Assembly: GCF_023074175.1 (NCBI RefSeq)
Contig: NZ_JADPKS010000003.1
Coordinates: forward strand, 18,883-82,882
Source of the DNA: Bradyrhizobium sp. 139
Lineage (GTDB): Bacteria; Pseudomonadota; Alphaproteobacteria; Rhizobiales; Xanthobacteraceae
Direction of reading: 5' to 3'
DNA length: 64,000 nucleotides
Numbering within the stretch: position 1 is the first letter of the stretch; the number at the start of each line of letters is the position of its first letter. Below the pieces are notes generated by a model, which saw only the letters and a program-made list of their open reading frames with translations, searched no databases and was not told the DNA's origin. Positions 27,249-36,153 of the stretch are shown one piece after another. A program made the position numbers and the translations under genes.

Positions 27249-28085
27249 ATGCAGACAGCGCTTCGGACGTCCCTTCCCGAGACCGAGCTCGCCAGTCGCG
27301 CCAATTTCGCGCCTCAAGCCCGTATGCTGCGCGAGGAGCGGCCGCTGCAGACCAGCGGCCTGCCGCTCAGCATCCGCGGCTTGCGCAAATCCTTCGGCGA
27401 CAATGAGGTGCTGCGCGGCATCGACCTCTACATTCCCGCCGGCCAGTTCGTCGCGATCGTGGGCAAGAGCGGCTGCGGCAAGAGCACGCTGCTGCGCCTG
27501 ATCGCGGGCCTCGAGAAAATCGACGCCGGCAGCATCAGCTTCGGCGACGCAGTCCAGCCCGAGGACATCCGCGTGATGTTCCAGGAGCCGCGGCTGTTGC
27601 CCTGGGCCCGCGTGCTCTCGAATGTCGAGGTCGGCCTCGGCCGCGATCGTGCCTCGGCTGACGCGCACGCTCGCGCCGAGAAGGCGCTGACCGAGGTCGG
27701 CCTGACCGACAAGCGCGACCAGTGGCCTTCGGTGCTGTCCGGCGGCCAGAAGCAGCGGGTCGCGCTCGCCCGCGCGCTGGTCTCGCGTCCCCGCGTGCTC
27801 GCCTTCGACGAACCCCTTGGTGCATTGGACGCGCTGACCCGTATCTCGATGCAGCGGCTCCTGGAGCGCGTCTGGCGCGATCAGGGCTTTACCGCGATCC
27901 TGGTGACCCACGACGTCTCCGAGGCGGTCGCGCTGGCCGACCGGGTGCTGGTGATCGACGAGGGCCGCATTGCGCATGACGTTACGGTTAACGCGGCCCG
28001 GCCGCGCCAGCGAGGCTCCGCCGAGCTTGCGAGCCTGGAAGGCTCGATCCTGAGCCATCTTTTGTCAGCGGACGATCGTACCTAA
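27249..28085 (+). CDS. ssuB: Sulfonate ABC transporter ATP-binding protein
   Basis: 278 residues. A 40-residue extension precedes the ATPase core. [11 protein letters not shown] is Walker [21 protein letters not shown] the Q-loop region typical of nitrate/sulfonate/taurine ATPases, [15 protein letters not shown] the signature and [13 protein letters not shown]alker B with the catalytic Glu. [17 protein letters not shown] holds the H-loop His. It powers SsuC in the inner membrane. Confidence 0.96.
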   Translation: MQTALRTSLPETELASRANFAPQARMLREERPLQTSGLPLSIRGLRKSFGDNEVLRGIDLYIPAGQFVAIVGKSGCGKSTLLRLIAGLEKIDAGSISFGDAVQPEDIRVMFQEPRLLPWARVLSNVEVGLGRDRASADAHARAEKALTEVGLTDKRDQWPSVLSGGQKQRVALARALVSRPRVLAFDEPLGALDALTRISMQRLLERVWRDQGFTAILVTHDVSEAVALADRVLVIDEGRIAHDVTVNAARPRQRGSAELASLEGSILSHLLSADDRT

Positions 28086-28117
28086 ATAGAGGGAACCCCA
28101 CTTTCGGGGAGCATGCC

Positions 28118-28699
28118 ATGAATGTAGTGCCCCGCGATCTCATGACCGAAATTGCCGTCTCGCCTGCCGATTTCCGCGGCGCCATGCGCCACCTCACCGG
28201 CGGCGTCAGTATCATCACCGCCGGACGGGGCAAGGACGTCACGGGCATGACGGTCACGTCGGTGACGTCGCTGTCGGCCGAGCCGCCGACGCTGCTGGTC
28301 AGCATCAACCGCGATGCCTCCTCGTTCCCGCTGATCCGCCGCTACGGCGCCTTCGGCGTGAACATCCTCAACGCAGACCAGCTCGATATCGCCGAACGTT
28401 TTGCCGGCAAGGGCGGGCTGAAGGGCGCCGATCGTTTCGCCGGCACTCAATGGGTGACGGCCGTTTCGGGCGTTCCGCTGCTGGCCGGCGCGTTGTCGGC
28501 TTTCGATTGCGAGGTCGAGGAGATCATCGAGCGGCACTCGCATGCCATCGTCATCGGCCGTGTCAGGGATATCAAGAGCTCGACCCGCAACGCCGCGCTG
28601 GCCTATTGGCACGGCCGGTATGTGGCGGTCGATCAGGACGAAGACGCGGCCAGGCTCGCGGAGGTCAGCGTTCCCGCGCGCGGCCGGCGCGGCGTTTGA
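28118..28699 (+). CDS. Flavin reductase family protein (likely FMN supplier for SsuD)
   Basis: 193 residues. Flavin reductase-like split-barrel: DFRGAMRHLTGGVSIITAGR is the typical entry, VTGMTVTSVTSLSAEPPTLL with VSINRDASSFPLIRRYGAFG binds FMN, and NILNADQLDIAERFAGKGGL follows. This HpaC-like family differs from the flavodoxin-type SsuE of E. coli, so the operon uses a non-homologous reductase. It starts 33 bases after ssuB and is last in the operon. Confidence 0.93.
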   Translation: MNVVPRDLMTEIAVSPADFRGAMRHLTGGVSIITAGRGKDVTGMTVTSVTSLSAEPPTLLVSINRDASSFPLIRRYGAFGVNILNADQLDIAERFAGKGGLKGADRFAGTQWVTAVSGVPLLAGALSAFDCEVEEIIERHSHAIVIGRVRDIKSSTRNAALAYWHGRYVAVDQDEDAARLAEVSVPARGRRGV

Positions 28700-28796
28700 T
28701 CGCCGCGGCCACCGGCCGCGCAGGCTGGCCTTTTCCCCTTCATCGCTCTAGAAGCGCTGCCTGGGCCTCCCGCCGGGACGGCAATGGAGCGGATTG

Positions 28797-28952
28797 ATGA
28801 AGCGTGTCGCGACCTGGGCCTTCTACGCCGTCGGCGCGCTCGCGATCGCCTATCTCGCGCTCTACGCCTATGCGATGTTCAGCGGCCAGCCGATCGTGCC
28901 GGGCGACCCCATCCACATCTTCCGCAAGCCGGACGCGCCGAGTTATTCGTGA
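28797..28952 (+). CDS. Short single-pass membrane peptide
   Basis: 51 residues from the ATG at 28797 (MKRVATWAFYAVGALAIAYL), preceded by GGAGCGGATTG. One membrane helix at residues 6-29, then a short polar tail FSGQPIVPGDPIHIFRKPDA. Too short for the usual cutoff but the helix, ribosome site and stop are coherent. Small peptides with a PGDPIH(I/V)FR tail occur in Bradyrhizobium as far as I recall. Function unknown. Confidence 0.62.
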   Translation: MKRVATWAFYAVGALAIAYLALYAYAMFSGQPIVPGDPIHIFRKPDAPSYS

Positions 28953-28966
28953 CGGCTCTCTCCGCA

Positions 28967-29052
28967 CGTCATGGCCGGGCTTGACCCGGCCATCCACGTG
29001 CAGCCACGCTTCGGGAGAGACGTGGATGCCCGGGTCAAGCCCGGGCATGACG
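28967..29052. repeat. Palindromic intergenic repeat, 'CATGCCCGGG' family, copy 2
   Basis: GTCATGGCCGGGCTTGACCC at 28968 and GGGTCAAGCCCGGGCATGAC near 29032 are inverted, with CCACGTG and CACG-type inner arms (ATCCACGTGC / GACGTGGAT). The outer sequence equals the unit at 303-392. It lies between the small membrane peptide gene and the convergent M20 peptidase gene. Confidence 0.88.
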
Positions 29053-29068
29053 ACGGAGTGTGTGACGA

Positions 29069-30217
29069 TCACCCCCTCAAAATCGCCAGCGCCAGCGCCT
29101 GCGCGCGCGGCACCATGCTGTCGAGCTCGAGATATTCCTCCGGCGTATGCGCAAGCCCGCCGACCGGGCCGAGGCCGCAGATGGTTGGCGTGCCGACCTC
29201 GGCGGTGAAGCCGGAATCGGCGCAGCCGCCGGAAAACTCGCCCTGGAGCGTGGTGAGGCCGGCCTTCTTGGCGGCGGCCTGATAGCTCTCGAACAGCGCC
29301 TTCGAAGCCTCGCTCTGCACCACCGGCACGAACTCGCCCTTGATGGTCAGCGTCGCGCTGGTGCCCGGCACGTAAGAGGTCGCAATGATTGTCTCTATCG
29401 CGGCCATGATCCTGGCGCGATCGGCCGGATCGACATAGCGCAGGTCGATCTGGCCTTCGGCTGAGGGCGCCGTGGTGTTGACGGACTGCCCGCCCGAGAC
29501 CAGGCCGACATTCAACGTGATGCCCTTGTCGAGATCGGTCAGGGCGTGGATCTGCACGATCTTGTGCGCGAGTTCGCCGATCGCGCTGACGCCGGCGGCG
29601 AAATTGGCGCCGGAATGCGCGGCTTTGCCGGTGATGGCAAAGTGCATGAAGATGCCGCCCTTGCGGCCGGTGACGATGTTGCCGGTCGGGCGGCCCGGCT
29701 CGGAATTGAACACCGCGCGCGCGGCGCGTCCTTCGCGCTCGATCACCGGGCGCGAGGAAGGCGAGCCGATCTCCTCGTCCGAGGTGATCAACAGCTTGAT
29801 CGGATGCGGGCTGCCGCCGAATTTGTGGAACGCGGTCGCAACGAAGATATTCATCACGACGCCGGACTTCATGTCGGCAACGCCAGGACCGTAGGCGCGC
29901 GTGCCCTGGATCGTAAACGGACGCCGTCCGGCCTCGCCCTTGCCGAACACGGTGTCGCGATGCCCCATCAACAGCACCGGCTTCTCGTTGCTGCCGGGTT
30001 TTGCGACGTCGGCATGGATCGCGTCGCCGAATGTGCCGTGGCTTTCGCGCCGGAATGGAATGCCGTGCTCGGAAAAATGCCGCTCGAACCGCGCGCCGAC
30101 CGCATCAACGCCTTCCTTGTCATAGGATCCGGAATCGATGTTCACGACATCGCGCAGCAGATCGATCATCGCCTGCCGCTGCGATGCCAGCCAGTCCGTG
30201 ATTTGAGCTTCAGACAT
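29069..30217 (-). CDS. M20 family metallopeptidase (carboxypeptidase G2-like)
   Basis: 382 residues from 30217, with CGAGGG upstream; a GTG two codons earlier is possible. LLMGHRDTVFGKGEAGRRPF has the first zinc-ligand His, GPGVADMKSGVVMNIFVAT the bridging Asp, LITSDEEIGSPSSRPVIE the catalytic Glu pair. The dimerisation domain GRKGGIFMHFAITGKAAHSG follows and GLGPVGGLAHTPEEYLELDS holds the last His. It hydrolyses an amide or C-terminal glutamate bond of a small substrate; the exact one is unknown. No signal peptide, so it is cytosolic. Confidence 0.94.
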   Translation of the reverse strand: MSEAQITDWLASQRQAMIDLLRDVVNIDSGSYDKEGVDAVGARFERHFSEHGIPFRRESHGTFGDAIHADVAKPGSNEKPVLLMGHRDTVFGKGEAGRRPFTIQGTRAYGPGVADMKSGVVMNIFVATAFHKFGGSPHPIKLLITSDEEIGSPSSRPVIEREGRAARAVFNSEPGRPTGNIVTGRKGGIFMHFAITGKAAHSGANFAAGVSAIGELAHKIVQIHALTDLDKGITLNVGLVSGGQSVNTTAPSAEGQIDLRYVDPADRARIMAAIETIIATSYVPGTSATLTIKGEFVPVVQSEASKALFESYQAAAKKAGLTTLQGEFSGGCADSGFTAEVGTPTICGLGPVGGLAHTPEEYLELDSMVPRAQALALAILRG

Positions 30218-30316
30218 GTTCACCCTCGTATGGTTCTCTGCGCGGTTATAGGGCGTTGTACGAGCGTGACCTAGTCGAAGAAAGCAGTGCGGCCCTGCGC
30301 CCAGTACTTTGTTCGA

Positions 30317-30467
30317 CCGTCACCCTGAGGTGCTCGCCAAGCGGCGCAAATGCGCCGCTTGGCGAGCCTCGAAGGGCGACGGCCCGGCTGCATCGGTGGC
30401 CGTCCATCCTTCGAGGCTCGGCCTGCGCTGCATGCGCATCGCAGACCTCGCGCCTCAGGATGACGGG
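30317..30467. repeat. Compound intergenic inverted repeat with an internal perfect hairpin
   Basis: Outer arms CGTCACCCTGAGGTGCTCG at 30318 and GCCTCAGGATGACGG at 30452 face each other. Inside, GCTCGCCAAGCGGCGCA and TGCGCCGCTTGGCGAGC at about 30332-30367 form a perfect 17-base hairpin with two loop bases. A further CCTTCGAGGCTCGGC element matches AGCCTCGAAGG across the centre. This is a known style of Bradyrhizobium intergenic mosaic repeat. Confidence 0.8.
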
Positions 30468-30497
30468 GAGGGAATGCGCATGGCCGGCGGCAAAGAA

Positions 30498-30522
30498 AAT
30501 GCCCGGAACCAGCCCGGGCATT
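30498..30522 (-). terminator. Terminator downstream of flbD
   Basis: AATGCCCGG and CCGGGCATT pair around AACCAGC. On the minus strand the stem is followed by TTTTCTTT. It stands about 30 bases after the flbD stop at 30551 and so should end the fliF-fliG-fliH-fliN-flbD transcript. Confidence 0.75.
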
Positions 30523-30550
30523 CGTATCCTCAACAATCGCGGGACGCCGC

Positions 30551-31936
30551 CTACGCCCCCACCATCGGCATGCGCGAATATTCGCCCGGAGTGCCGGCGG
30601 GGGTGATCGGGATGCCGCCGTCGGAATATTCGTTGAGCTTGTTGCGCAGCGTACGGATCGAGATTCCCAAAATGTTGGCGGCATGGGTCCGGTTGCCGAG
30701 GCAGTGCTTCAGTGTCTCCAGGATCAGGTCGCGTTCGACGTCGGCGACGGTGCGGCCGACCAGGGCGCGCGTCACCTGCTCGGCAGCGAACGTGGCATGC
30801 GCGACCGCGGGCGGGGTCTTGGCGAGGTCGAGGCGGTCGCCGTCCGGCGTGAGGATCGCGTCGACGCCGATCTCGTCGCCCTGCGCCATCAGCACCGCGC
30901 GATGCATGGTGTTTTCGAGCTCGCGAACGTTGCCCTGCCAGCGGTTGGCGGAGAGCACGCGGCCGGCTTCGGCCGAGACCGGACGCAGCGGCACGCCGTT
31001 GGCCTCGGCATATTTCTTCGCGAAGTGCTGGGCGAGCTCGAGAATGTCGGCAGGACGCTCGCGTAGCGGCGGGATTTTCAGGTTCACGACGTTGAGGCGG
31101 AACAGCAAATCTTCGCGGAACGAGCCTTCGCGCACGGCTTCCGCCAAATTGCGGTTCGAGGTCGCGATGATGCGGATGTCGACCGGGACCGGCTTGGTGC
31201 CGCCGACGCGGTCGATGACGCGCTCCTGGATCGCGCGGAGCAGCTTCGATTGCAGGCGGACGTCCATCTCCGAGATTTCGTCGAGCAGCAGCGTTCCGCC
31301 GGTCGCTTCCTCGAACTTGCCGATGCGGCGGGCGATCGCTCCGGTGAAGGCGCCCTTCTCGTGGCCGAACAGCTCGGACTCCAGCAGGTGCTCGGGGATT
31401 GCGGCGCAGTTGATCGAGATGAAGGGACGTTTTGCACGCGCCGAGCGCGTATGGACGTAACGCGCCAGCACTTCCTTGCCGGTGCCGGATTCGCCGGTGA
31501 TCATCACCGAGGCGTCCGAGCCCGCGATCTGCTGCGCGAGCTTGATCACCTTCGCCATCGCCTCGTCGCGATAGACCAGTTCGCGGGAATCGTTGGCGAC
31601 CGCGGCGAGCACGGCCGCGATCAGCTCCGGGTCCGGCGGCAGCGGGATGTATTCCTTGGCGCCGGCATGGATCGCGGCGACCGCAGCGCGGGCGTCATTG
31701 GTGATGCCGCAGGCGATGATCGGAGCGTGGATGTGCTCGGCTTCGAGCCGCATCACGAGGTCGCGGATGTCGAGGGCGACGTCGACCAGCAGGAGGTCGG
31801 CGCCCTTGCCGCCGCGCAGCACGCGCATCGCCTGGTCGTGATCCTCGGCGTGGGTCACGGTGGCGCCGTTCTCCATCGCGATCTTGGTGGCGGTGGTGAG
31901 CTGGCCCTTCAATGTGCCAACGATGAGAAGCCGCAT
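30551..31936 (-). CDS. flbD: FlbD, sigma-54-dependent flagellar transcription activator
   Basis: 461 residues. A degenerate receiver-like domain occupies residues 1-115 (MRLLIVGTLKGQLTTATKIA, ADLLLVDVALDIRDLVMRLE). The AAA+ core has Walker A MITGESGTGKEVLARYVH, the sigma-54 contact loop KGAFTGAIARRIGKFEEATG and Walker B GGTLLLDEISEMDVRLQ. The Fis-type HTH is THAANILGISIRTLRNKLNE. It activates late flagellar promoters such as the one at 41672-41687 before fliK. It is the last gene of the fliF operon, as in Caulobacter. Confidence 0.96.
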   Translation of the reverse strand: MRLLIVGTLKGQLTTATKIAMENGATVTHAEDHDQAMRVLRGGKGADLLLVDVALDIRDLVMRLEAEHIHAPIIACGITNDARAAVAAIHAGAKEYIPLPPDPELIAAVLAAVANDSRELVYRDEAMAKVIKLAQQIAGSDASVMITGESGTGKEVLARYVHTRSARAKRPFISINCAAIPEHLLESELFGHEKGAFTGAIARRIGKFEEATGGTLLLDEISEMDVRLQSKLLRAIQERVIDRVGGTKPVPVDIRIIATSNRNLAEAVREGSFREDLLFRLNVVNLKIPPLRERPADILELAQHFAKKYAEANGVPLRPVSAEAGRVLSANRWQGNVRELENTMHRAVLMAQGDEIGVDAILTPDGDRLDLAKTPPAVAHATFAAEQVTRALVGRTVADVERDLILETLKHCLGNRTHAANILGISIRTLRNKLNEYSDGGIPITPAGTPGEYSRMPMVGA

Positions 31937-31988
31937 GTCAGTCTCCTGTCCGTCTGGTCGCGCTGCCGCGCATCATTCGCTTATTTGG

Positions 31989-32339
31989 CTAGCTGCGTTC
32001 AGCCTTGATGATTTCGGTCATGGTCACGCCGAGCTTGTCCTCGACCAGGACGACTTCGCCGCGGGCGACCAGCTTGTTGTTGACGTAGATGTCGATGGCC
32101 TCGCCCACGCGGCGGTCGAGCTCGAGCACGGTGCCGGGCCCGAGCTTCAACAGCTCGCTGACGTCCATCTTGGAGCGGCCGAGCACGGCCGAGACCTGCA
32201 CCGGAACGTCGAACACGGCCTCGAGGTCGGCGGCGGCGCGCGCCGCGTATTCGTCCTCGTTGTAGCCGACGTCGGTGCCGGCAGGCGGCATCGGGCCGTT
32301 GAGATCGGGCAGCGGGACCTGTCCGTCGATGTCGCTCAT
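31989..32339 (-). CDS. fliN: Flagellar motor switch protein FliN
   Basis: 116 residues from 32339 (MSDIDGQVPLPDLNGPMPPA). The C-terminal SpoA domain is clear: LEAVFDVPVQVSAVLGRSKM, DVSELLKLGPGTVLELDRRV and GEAIDIYVNNKLVARGEVVL. It forms part of the C-ring at the cytoplasmic base of the flagellum. Only two bases separate its start from the fliH stop. Confidence 0.96.
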   Translation of the reverse strand: MSDIDGQVPLPDLNGPMPPAGTDVGYNEDEYAARAAADLEAVFDVPVQVSAVLGRSKMDVSELLKLGPGTVLELDRRVGEAIDIYVNNKLVARGEVVLVEDKLGVTMTEIIKAERS

Positions 32340-32341
32340 GG

Positions 32342-32965
32342 TTAGCTCCCCCTGCGGGACGCGATGTAGCGTCCGACCATTTCGTCGATCTTGGCCGCGA
32401 TGGCGCCGCGTTCCAGCACCACGCCGCCATCGGCCCATTCGATCCGGCAGTCGCCGGTGACAATTTCGGGCTCGGCCAGGATCACCAGCCGACCCTCGAA
32501 GCCGCTCTGCTTGGCGAGTCGCTCGATCTTCTCGCGCGCGCTGTCGTAGAGCGCGTCGTTGATGCGGACGACGAGATGCGGCGTGGCGACCAGATGCGAG
32601 AAGCAGTCCTTGACCAGCGCCATGATCTCGCCGAGCGGTTCGGCGGCGACCAGATCGGCGCACAGCTTGCGCGCCACCGCCACCGCGACGTCGACCGCTT
32701 CGGTCTCCATCCTGGACTCGATGTTGCCGATGCCGGAGGCGATGCTCCGGATCGCGATGTTGATCTCTTCCATGGCAAGCGCGACGCGGCGGTCGCTCTC
32801 GGCCCTGGCTTCGCGCTGGCCGGCGGCAAAGCCGTCCTGATAGGCGCGCGCCTCGGCTTCCGCGACCTTCTGGGCGATCTCCGCTGTGGTCGCAGCCTTC
32901 TCGCGCGTCGTCCGCTCCGGCGCCGCGAAGTCGGTGTCGAACAGGAATTTTGCCGGAGCGCCCAT
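32342..32965 (-). CDS. fliH: Flagellar assembly protein FliH (FlbE-type)
   Basis: 207 residues. It begins [20 protein letters not shown] at 32965; its ATG overlaps the fliG stop by one base (TGATG). An Ala/Glu/Arg-rich helical middle (IAQKVAEAEARAYQDGFAAG) leads to a FliH C-terminal domain with VVRINDALYDSAREKIERLA, GRLVILAEPEIVTGDCRIEW and ADGGVVLERGAIAAKIDEMV. It regulates the FliI export ATPase and links it to FliN. The equivalent position in Caulobacter is flbE. Confidence 0.92.
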   Translation of the reverse strand: MGAPAKFLFDTDFAAPERTTREKAATTAEIAQKVAEAEARAYQDGFAAGQREARAESDRRVALAMEEINIAIRSIASGIGNIESRMETEAVDVAVAVARKLCADLVAAEPLGEIMALVKDCFSHLVATPHLVVRINDALYDSAREKIERLAKQSGFEGRLVILAEPEIVTGDCRIEWADGGVVLERGAIAAKIDEMVGRYIASRRGS

Positions 32966-34056
32966 CAATACACCAGTTCGTCGTCGGCACGGTTCTTGGT
33001 CAGCATGATCTCGCCCTTGGCGGCGAGGTCTTTTGCGAGGTTGACGAGCAGCGCCTGGGCCTCGTCGACGTCGCGCAGGCGCACGGGTCCCATTGCCGCC
33101 ATGTCGTCCTGGAGCATCTTGGCCGCGCGCGAGGACATGTTGCCGAAGAAGAAGTTGCGGACATCCTCGTTGGCGCTCTTGAGCGCGACGCCGAGCTTGT
33201 CCTTGTCGACATTGCGCATCAACGTCTGGGCAGAGCCGGCATCGAGCTTCACGAGGTCGTCGAAGGTGAACATCAGCGCCTTGATGCGCTCGGCCGATTC
33301 GCGGTTGTCTTCTTCCAGCGAGGTGATGAAGCGGGTTTCGGTCTGGCGGTCGAAATTGTTGAAGATCTCCGCCATCACCTCGTGGGCGTCGCGGCGGCGG
33401 GTCTGCGACAGGTTGGACATGAATTCGGTGCGCAGCGTCTTCTCGACGCTCTCGATCACCTCCTTCTGAACCGCCTCCATCTTCAGCATGCGGTTGACGA
33501 CGTCGAGCGCGAGTTCCTCGGGGAAGATTCCGAGCACGCGTGCGGCGTGTTCCGGCTTCAGCTTCGACAGCACGACCGCGATGGTCTGCGGATATTCGTT
33601 CTTGAGATAGTTCGCGAGCACCTCTTCCTGCACGTTCGAGAGCTTCTCCCACATGTTGCGGCCGGCGGGTCCGCGGATCTCGTCCATGATGCCGTTGACG
33701 CGCTCGGGCGCCAAATATTGCTGGAGCAGCCGCTCGGTGGCGTCGAAATTGCCCATCAGGGCGCCCGAGGCCGACATGCGCGAGACGAATTCGAGCAGCA
33801 TGTCCTCCACCGTGTCGACCTCGACCGTGCCGAGCGTCGACATCTCCAGCGAAAGCTGGCGGACCTCGTCATCGTCGAGCAGCGACCAGATCTTGCCGCC
33901 GTATTGCTCGCCGAGCGCCAGCATCAGGATCGCGGCGCGCTTCGGCCCCGCCACCGCTTCCACCTTGGCGCCGCCACGGCTGCCGGCACGCTGACCGAGC
34001 GTGGAGATCACGCTGGTGATGTCGTTGGAGTTGGCGTTTTGCAAGTTACCGGCCAT
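32965..34056 (-). CDS. fliG: Flagellar motor switch protein FliG
   Basis: 363 residues. [20 protein letters not shown] begins the N-terminal FliG domain that grips Fli[21 protein letters not shown] and [20 protein letters not shown] the ARM-like middle; [20 protein letters not shown] with [20 protein letters not shown] the C-terminal torque domain. The charged face contacts MotA. The first 35 residues ([20 protein letters not shown]) are an extension. Located 18 bases after fliF. Confidence 0.96.
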   Translation of the reverse strand: MAGNLQNANSNDITSVISTLGQRAGSRGGAKVEAVAGPKRAAILMLALGEQYGGKIWSLLDDDEVRQLSLEMSTLGTVEVDTVEDMLLEFVSRMSASGALMGNFDATERLLQQYLAPERVNGIMDEIRGPAGRNMWEKLSNVQEEVLANYLKNEYPQTIAVVLSKLKPEHAARVLGIFPEELALDVVNRMLKMEAVQKEVIESVEKTLRTEFMSNLSQTRRRDAHEVMAEIFNNFDRQTETRFITSLEEDNRESAERIKALMFTFDDLVKLDAGSAQTLMRNVDKDKLGVALKSANEDVRNFFFGNMSSRAAKMLQDDMAAMGPVRLRDVDEAQALLVNLAKDLAAKGEIMLTKNRADDELVY

Positions 34057-34074
34057 GTCAGATCTCGTCTCGAA

Positions 34075-35685
34075 TCATTTCGCGGGTTCGGTCAGCCACT
34101 GACGGATGATGGCGACGGTTTCGTTGGGGTTGCGCTCGGCGAGCTCGCCGACGCGGTGAACGGACTGGGCATGGACCTGGCCCTGGATAGTGGCGACGTC
34201 GATCGCGCTCGGCGCGCCGCTCGGCAGGAGCGGCTGACCGCTGGCCGGCGCCTCGTCCGAGGCGGCGGGGCCGGTCAGGACGCCGGAGATGGCGGCGGCG
34301 ACTTCGTCGGAAGCCAGGATGCGCTTGACCAGCGGGCGGATCACCATGAACAGCACGACCAGGCCGAGCAGCATCATCATGCCGAGCTCGACGAAGTACA
34401 TGACGTCGTCCTTGGTGAACTGGAGCATGCTGAGGAAGCCTGAGGGCTCGCTGATCGGGGCGGTGGAGGGCGCATCGGCAAAGCGGAGGTTGACGACCTC
34501 GACCTGATCGCCGCGCTTCTGGTCGAAGCCGATCGCCGAGCGCACCAGGGTGGCGATGCGGTCGAGCTGCTCCTTGGTGCGGTCCTGGTAAGCCTGCTCG
34601 CCCTTTTCGTTCTTGGAATAGATGCCGTCGACCAGCACCGCGACCGAGATGCGGTTGACCCGGCCGGCCTCGGTCACCTCGGTCTTGGTGGTGCGGGAGA
34701 TCTCGTAATTGTTGGTCTCTTCGGTCTTCTTGCTCTGGTCCTTCGCCGTCTGACCGCTGTTCTGCTGGTTGCCGGGCAGCTCGTTATTGACCGTGACCTG
34801 GCCGTTGTTGTCGGCGGTCATGCTCTGTTCTTCGCGGGTCTGGCTCGAGCGCAGCACGCGGCCCTCGGGATCGAACTTGTCCGAGGTCTGGGTGACCTTG
34901 TTGAAGTCGAAATCGGCCGAAAGCTGCACGCGGGCGCGGCCCGAGCCGACCACGGAGGAGACGATGTCCTCGACCTGCTTGCGCATCCGCTTCTCGAAGG
35001 CGGTGCGGCGCTCGTCGCCGATCTGCTGGTCCGGATCGGTCTGGGCGCCGTCCGCGAGCAGCTGGCCGGCCTCGTCCACGATCGAGACCCGCTGCGGCTT
35101 CAACCCGTTGACGGCGGAGGCGACGAGGTGGCGGATGGCGCGGATCTGCTGGGCCTCGAGCGCGCCGCGGACCCGAACCACGATCGAGGCCGACGGCTCC
35201 GGCGCCTCGCGCGAGAACAGCGGGCGCTCGGGCAGCACGAGGTGGACGCGGGCGGCCTGGATGCGGTCGATGGCGCGGATGGTGCGGGCAAGCTCGCCTT
35301 CGAGCGCGCGGAGATGATTGATGTTCTGGACGAAAGAGGTGGTGCCGAGCGCGTCCGACTTGTCGAACACCTCGTAGCCGACGCCGCCGCCCTTGGGCAG
35401 GCCGCCCTCGGCGAGCTTCATCCGCAGGCGGGTGACCTTGTCCTTAGGCACCATGATGATGGTGCCCTCGTTGCGCAGCTCGAACTGGATACCCTGGCGC
35501 TCCAGGTCCTTGATGATGCCGGAGGAGTCCTCGACGCTGAGGTCGGTGAACAGCGTCGTCATCTGCGGCGTGGTGACGCGCATGATGACGAACGCGAAGA
35601 AGCCGACGAGCGCGGCGGTGACCGCGATCATCGCCCCGAACCGGGCGGCGCCGATACCTTTTAGAAAGTCCGCAAGACCTTGCAA
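34075..35685 (-). CDS. fliF: Flagellar MS-ring protein FliF
   Basis: 536 residues starting at TTG 35685 (read as Met; MQGLADFLKGIGAARFGAMI), with GGGGCGG upstream. The first membrane helix is AALVGFFAFVIMRVTTPQ; the ring-building YscJ-type domain contains LTDLSVEDSSGIIKDLERQG and GGGVGYEVFDKSDALGTTSF. A second helix near residues 430-450 (VELGMMMLLGLVVLFMVIRP) precedes the cytoplasmic end that binds FliG, ending ERNPNETVAIIRQWLTEPAK. First gene of the operon. Confidence 0.96.
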   Translation of the reverse strand: MQGLADFLKGIGAARFGAMIAVTAALVGFFAFVIMRVTTPQMTTLFTDLSVEDSSGIIKDLERQGIQFELRNEGTIIMVPKDKVTRLRMKLAEGGLPKGGGVGYEVFDKSDALGTTSFVQNINHLRALEGELARTIRAIDRIQAARVHLVLPERPLFSREAPEPSASIVVRVRGALEAQQIRAIRHLVASAVNGLKPQRVSIVDEAGQLLADGAQTDPDQQIGDERRTAFEKRMRKQVEDIVSSVVGSGRARVQLSADFDFNKVTQTSDKFDPEGRVLRSSQTREEQSMTADNNGQVTVNNELPGNQQNSGQTAKDQSKKTEETNNYEISRTTKTEVTEAGRVNRISVAVLVDGIYSKNEKGEQAYQDRTKEQLDRIATLVRSAIGFDQKRGDQVEVVNLRFADAPSTAPISEPSGFLSMLQFTKDDVMYFVELGMMMLLGLVVLFMVIRPLVKRILASDEVAAAISGVLTGPAASDEAPASGQPLLPSGAPSAIDVATIQGQVHAQSVHRVGELAERNPNETVAIIRQWLTEPAK

Positions 35686-35766
35686 GCAACCGCCCCAGAA
35701 GATTCGGCTGCTTTCCCTGGAAAGGCCGACTGGGCAATTATTGCCTAGGGGATGGTTTCGATATGG

Positions 35767-35780
35767 TTAACGAAGGTTAA
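35767..35780 (-). promoter_or_regulatory. CtrA-like TTAA elements upstream of fliF
   Basis: On the minus strand the sequence reads TTAACCTTCGTTAACCAT: two TTAA boxes six bases apart, the second extended as TTAACCAT. The Caulobacter CtrA site is TTAA-N7-TTAA and TTAACCAT-like half sites are also known, so the match is close but one base short in spacing. It lies about 80 bases before the fliF start, the expected place for class II control. Confidence 0.45.
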
Positions 35781-35814
35781 GAGCTGGGACAAAAGTCGCG
35801 CTAAAAACGAACAT

Positions 35815-35846
35815 GAAAAAAATCGGCCTCGCAGGGCGAGGCCGAT
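35815..35846 (-). terminator. Terminator between sciP and fliF
   Basis: ATCGGCCTCG at 35822 and CGAGGCCGAT at 35837 form a perfect 10-base stem with a CAGGG loop. On the minus strand it is followed by a run of seven Ts or more. It lies 30 bases beyond the sciP stop and so insulates the fliF operon from sciP. Confidence 0.88.
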
Positions 35847-35877
35847 TTTCGTCAAAAGCCGCAGATTTCCGGATCGC

Positions 35878-36153
35878 TTACTGGCGATATTGCTGAATGC
35901 GGGTGGTGCGAAGCCCCGCCAGACCATGCTGGTCAATGGAAAACTGCCAGGAAAGGAACTCGTCGACCGTCAGAGTGTAACGGCTGCAGGCCTCCTCGAG
36001 GGACAGGAGTCCGCCGCGGACGGCGGCGACGACTTCGGCCTTGCGGCGGATGACCCAGCGTTTGGTGCCGGGTGCGGGCAGATCGGCGATCGTCAGCGGA
36101 CTGCCGTCCGGCCCGATGACGTATTTTACCCTCGGGCGATGGGGTTCTGTCAT
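35878..36153 (-). CDS. sciP: SciP-type CtrA inhibitor (DUF1153)
   Basis: 91 residues from 36153 (MTEPHRPRVKYVIGPDGSPL). TIADLPAPGTKRWVIRRKAE and VVAAVRGGLLSLEEACSRYT form the helix-turn-helix; LTVDEFLSWQFSIDQHGLAG and LRTTRIQQYRQ end it. In Caulobacter SciP binds CtrA and blocks transcription of CtrA-dependent genes including flagellar ones. Its position directly upstream of the fliF operon supports a similar role. An upstream reading to 36174 adds seven poor residues. Confidence 0.93.
   Translation of the reverse strand: MTEPHRPRVKYVIGPDGSPLTIADLPAPGTKRWVIRRKAEVVAAVRGGLLSLEEACSRYTLTVDEFLSWQFSIDQHGLAGLRTTRIQQYRQ

Noticed and set aside
32950..34443. Plus-strand frame of 497 codons over fliG and the end of fliF
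   Set aside because: Antisense shadow; fliG and fliF are certain.
35686..35760. Sigma-54 promoter before fliF (TGGGGCGGTTGCTTGC)
   Set aside because: Spacing does not fit and the -12 element would fall in the start codon; it is more likely the ribosome site region.
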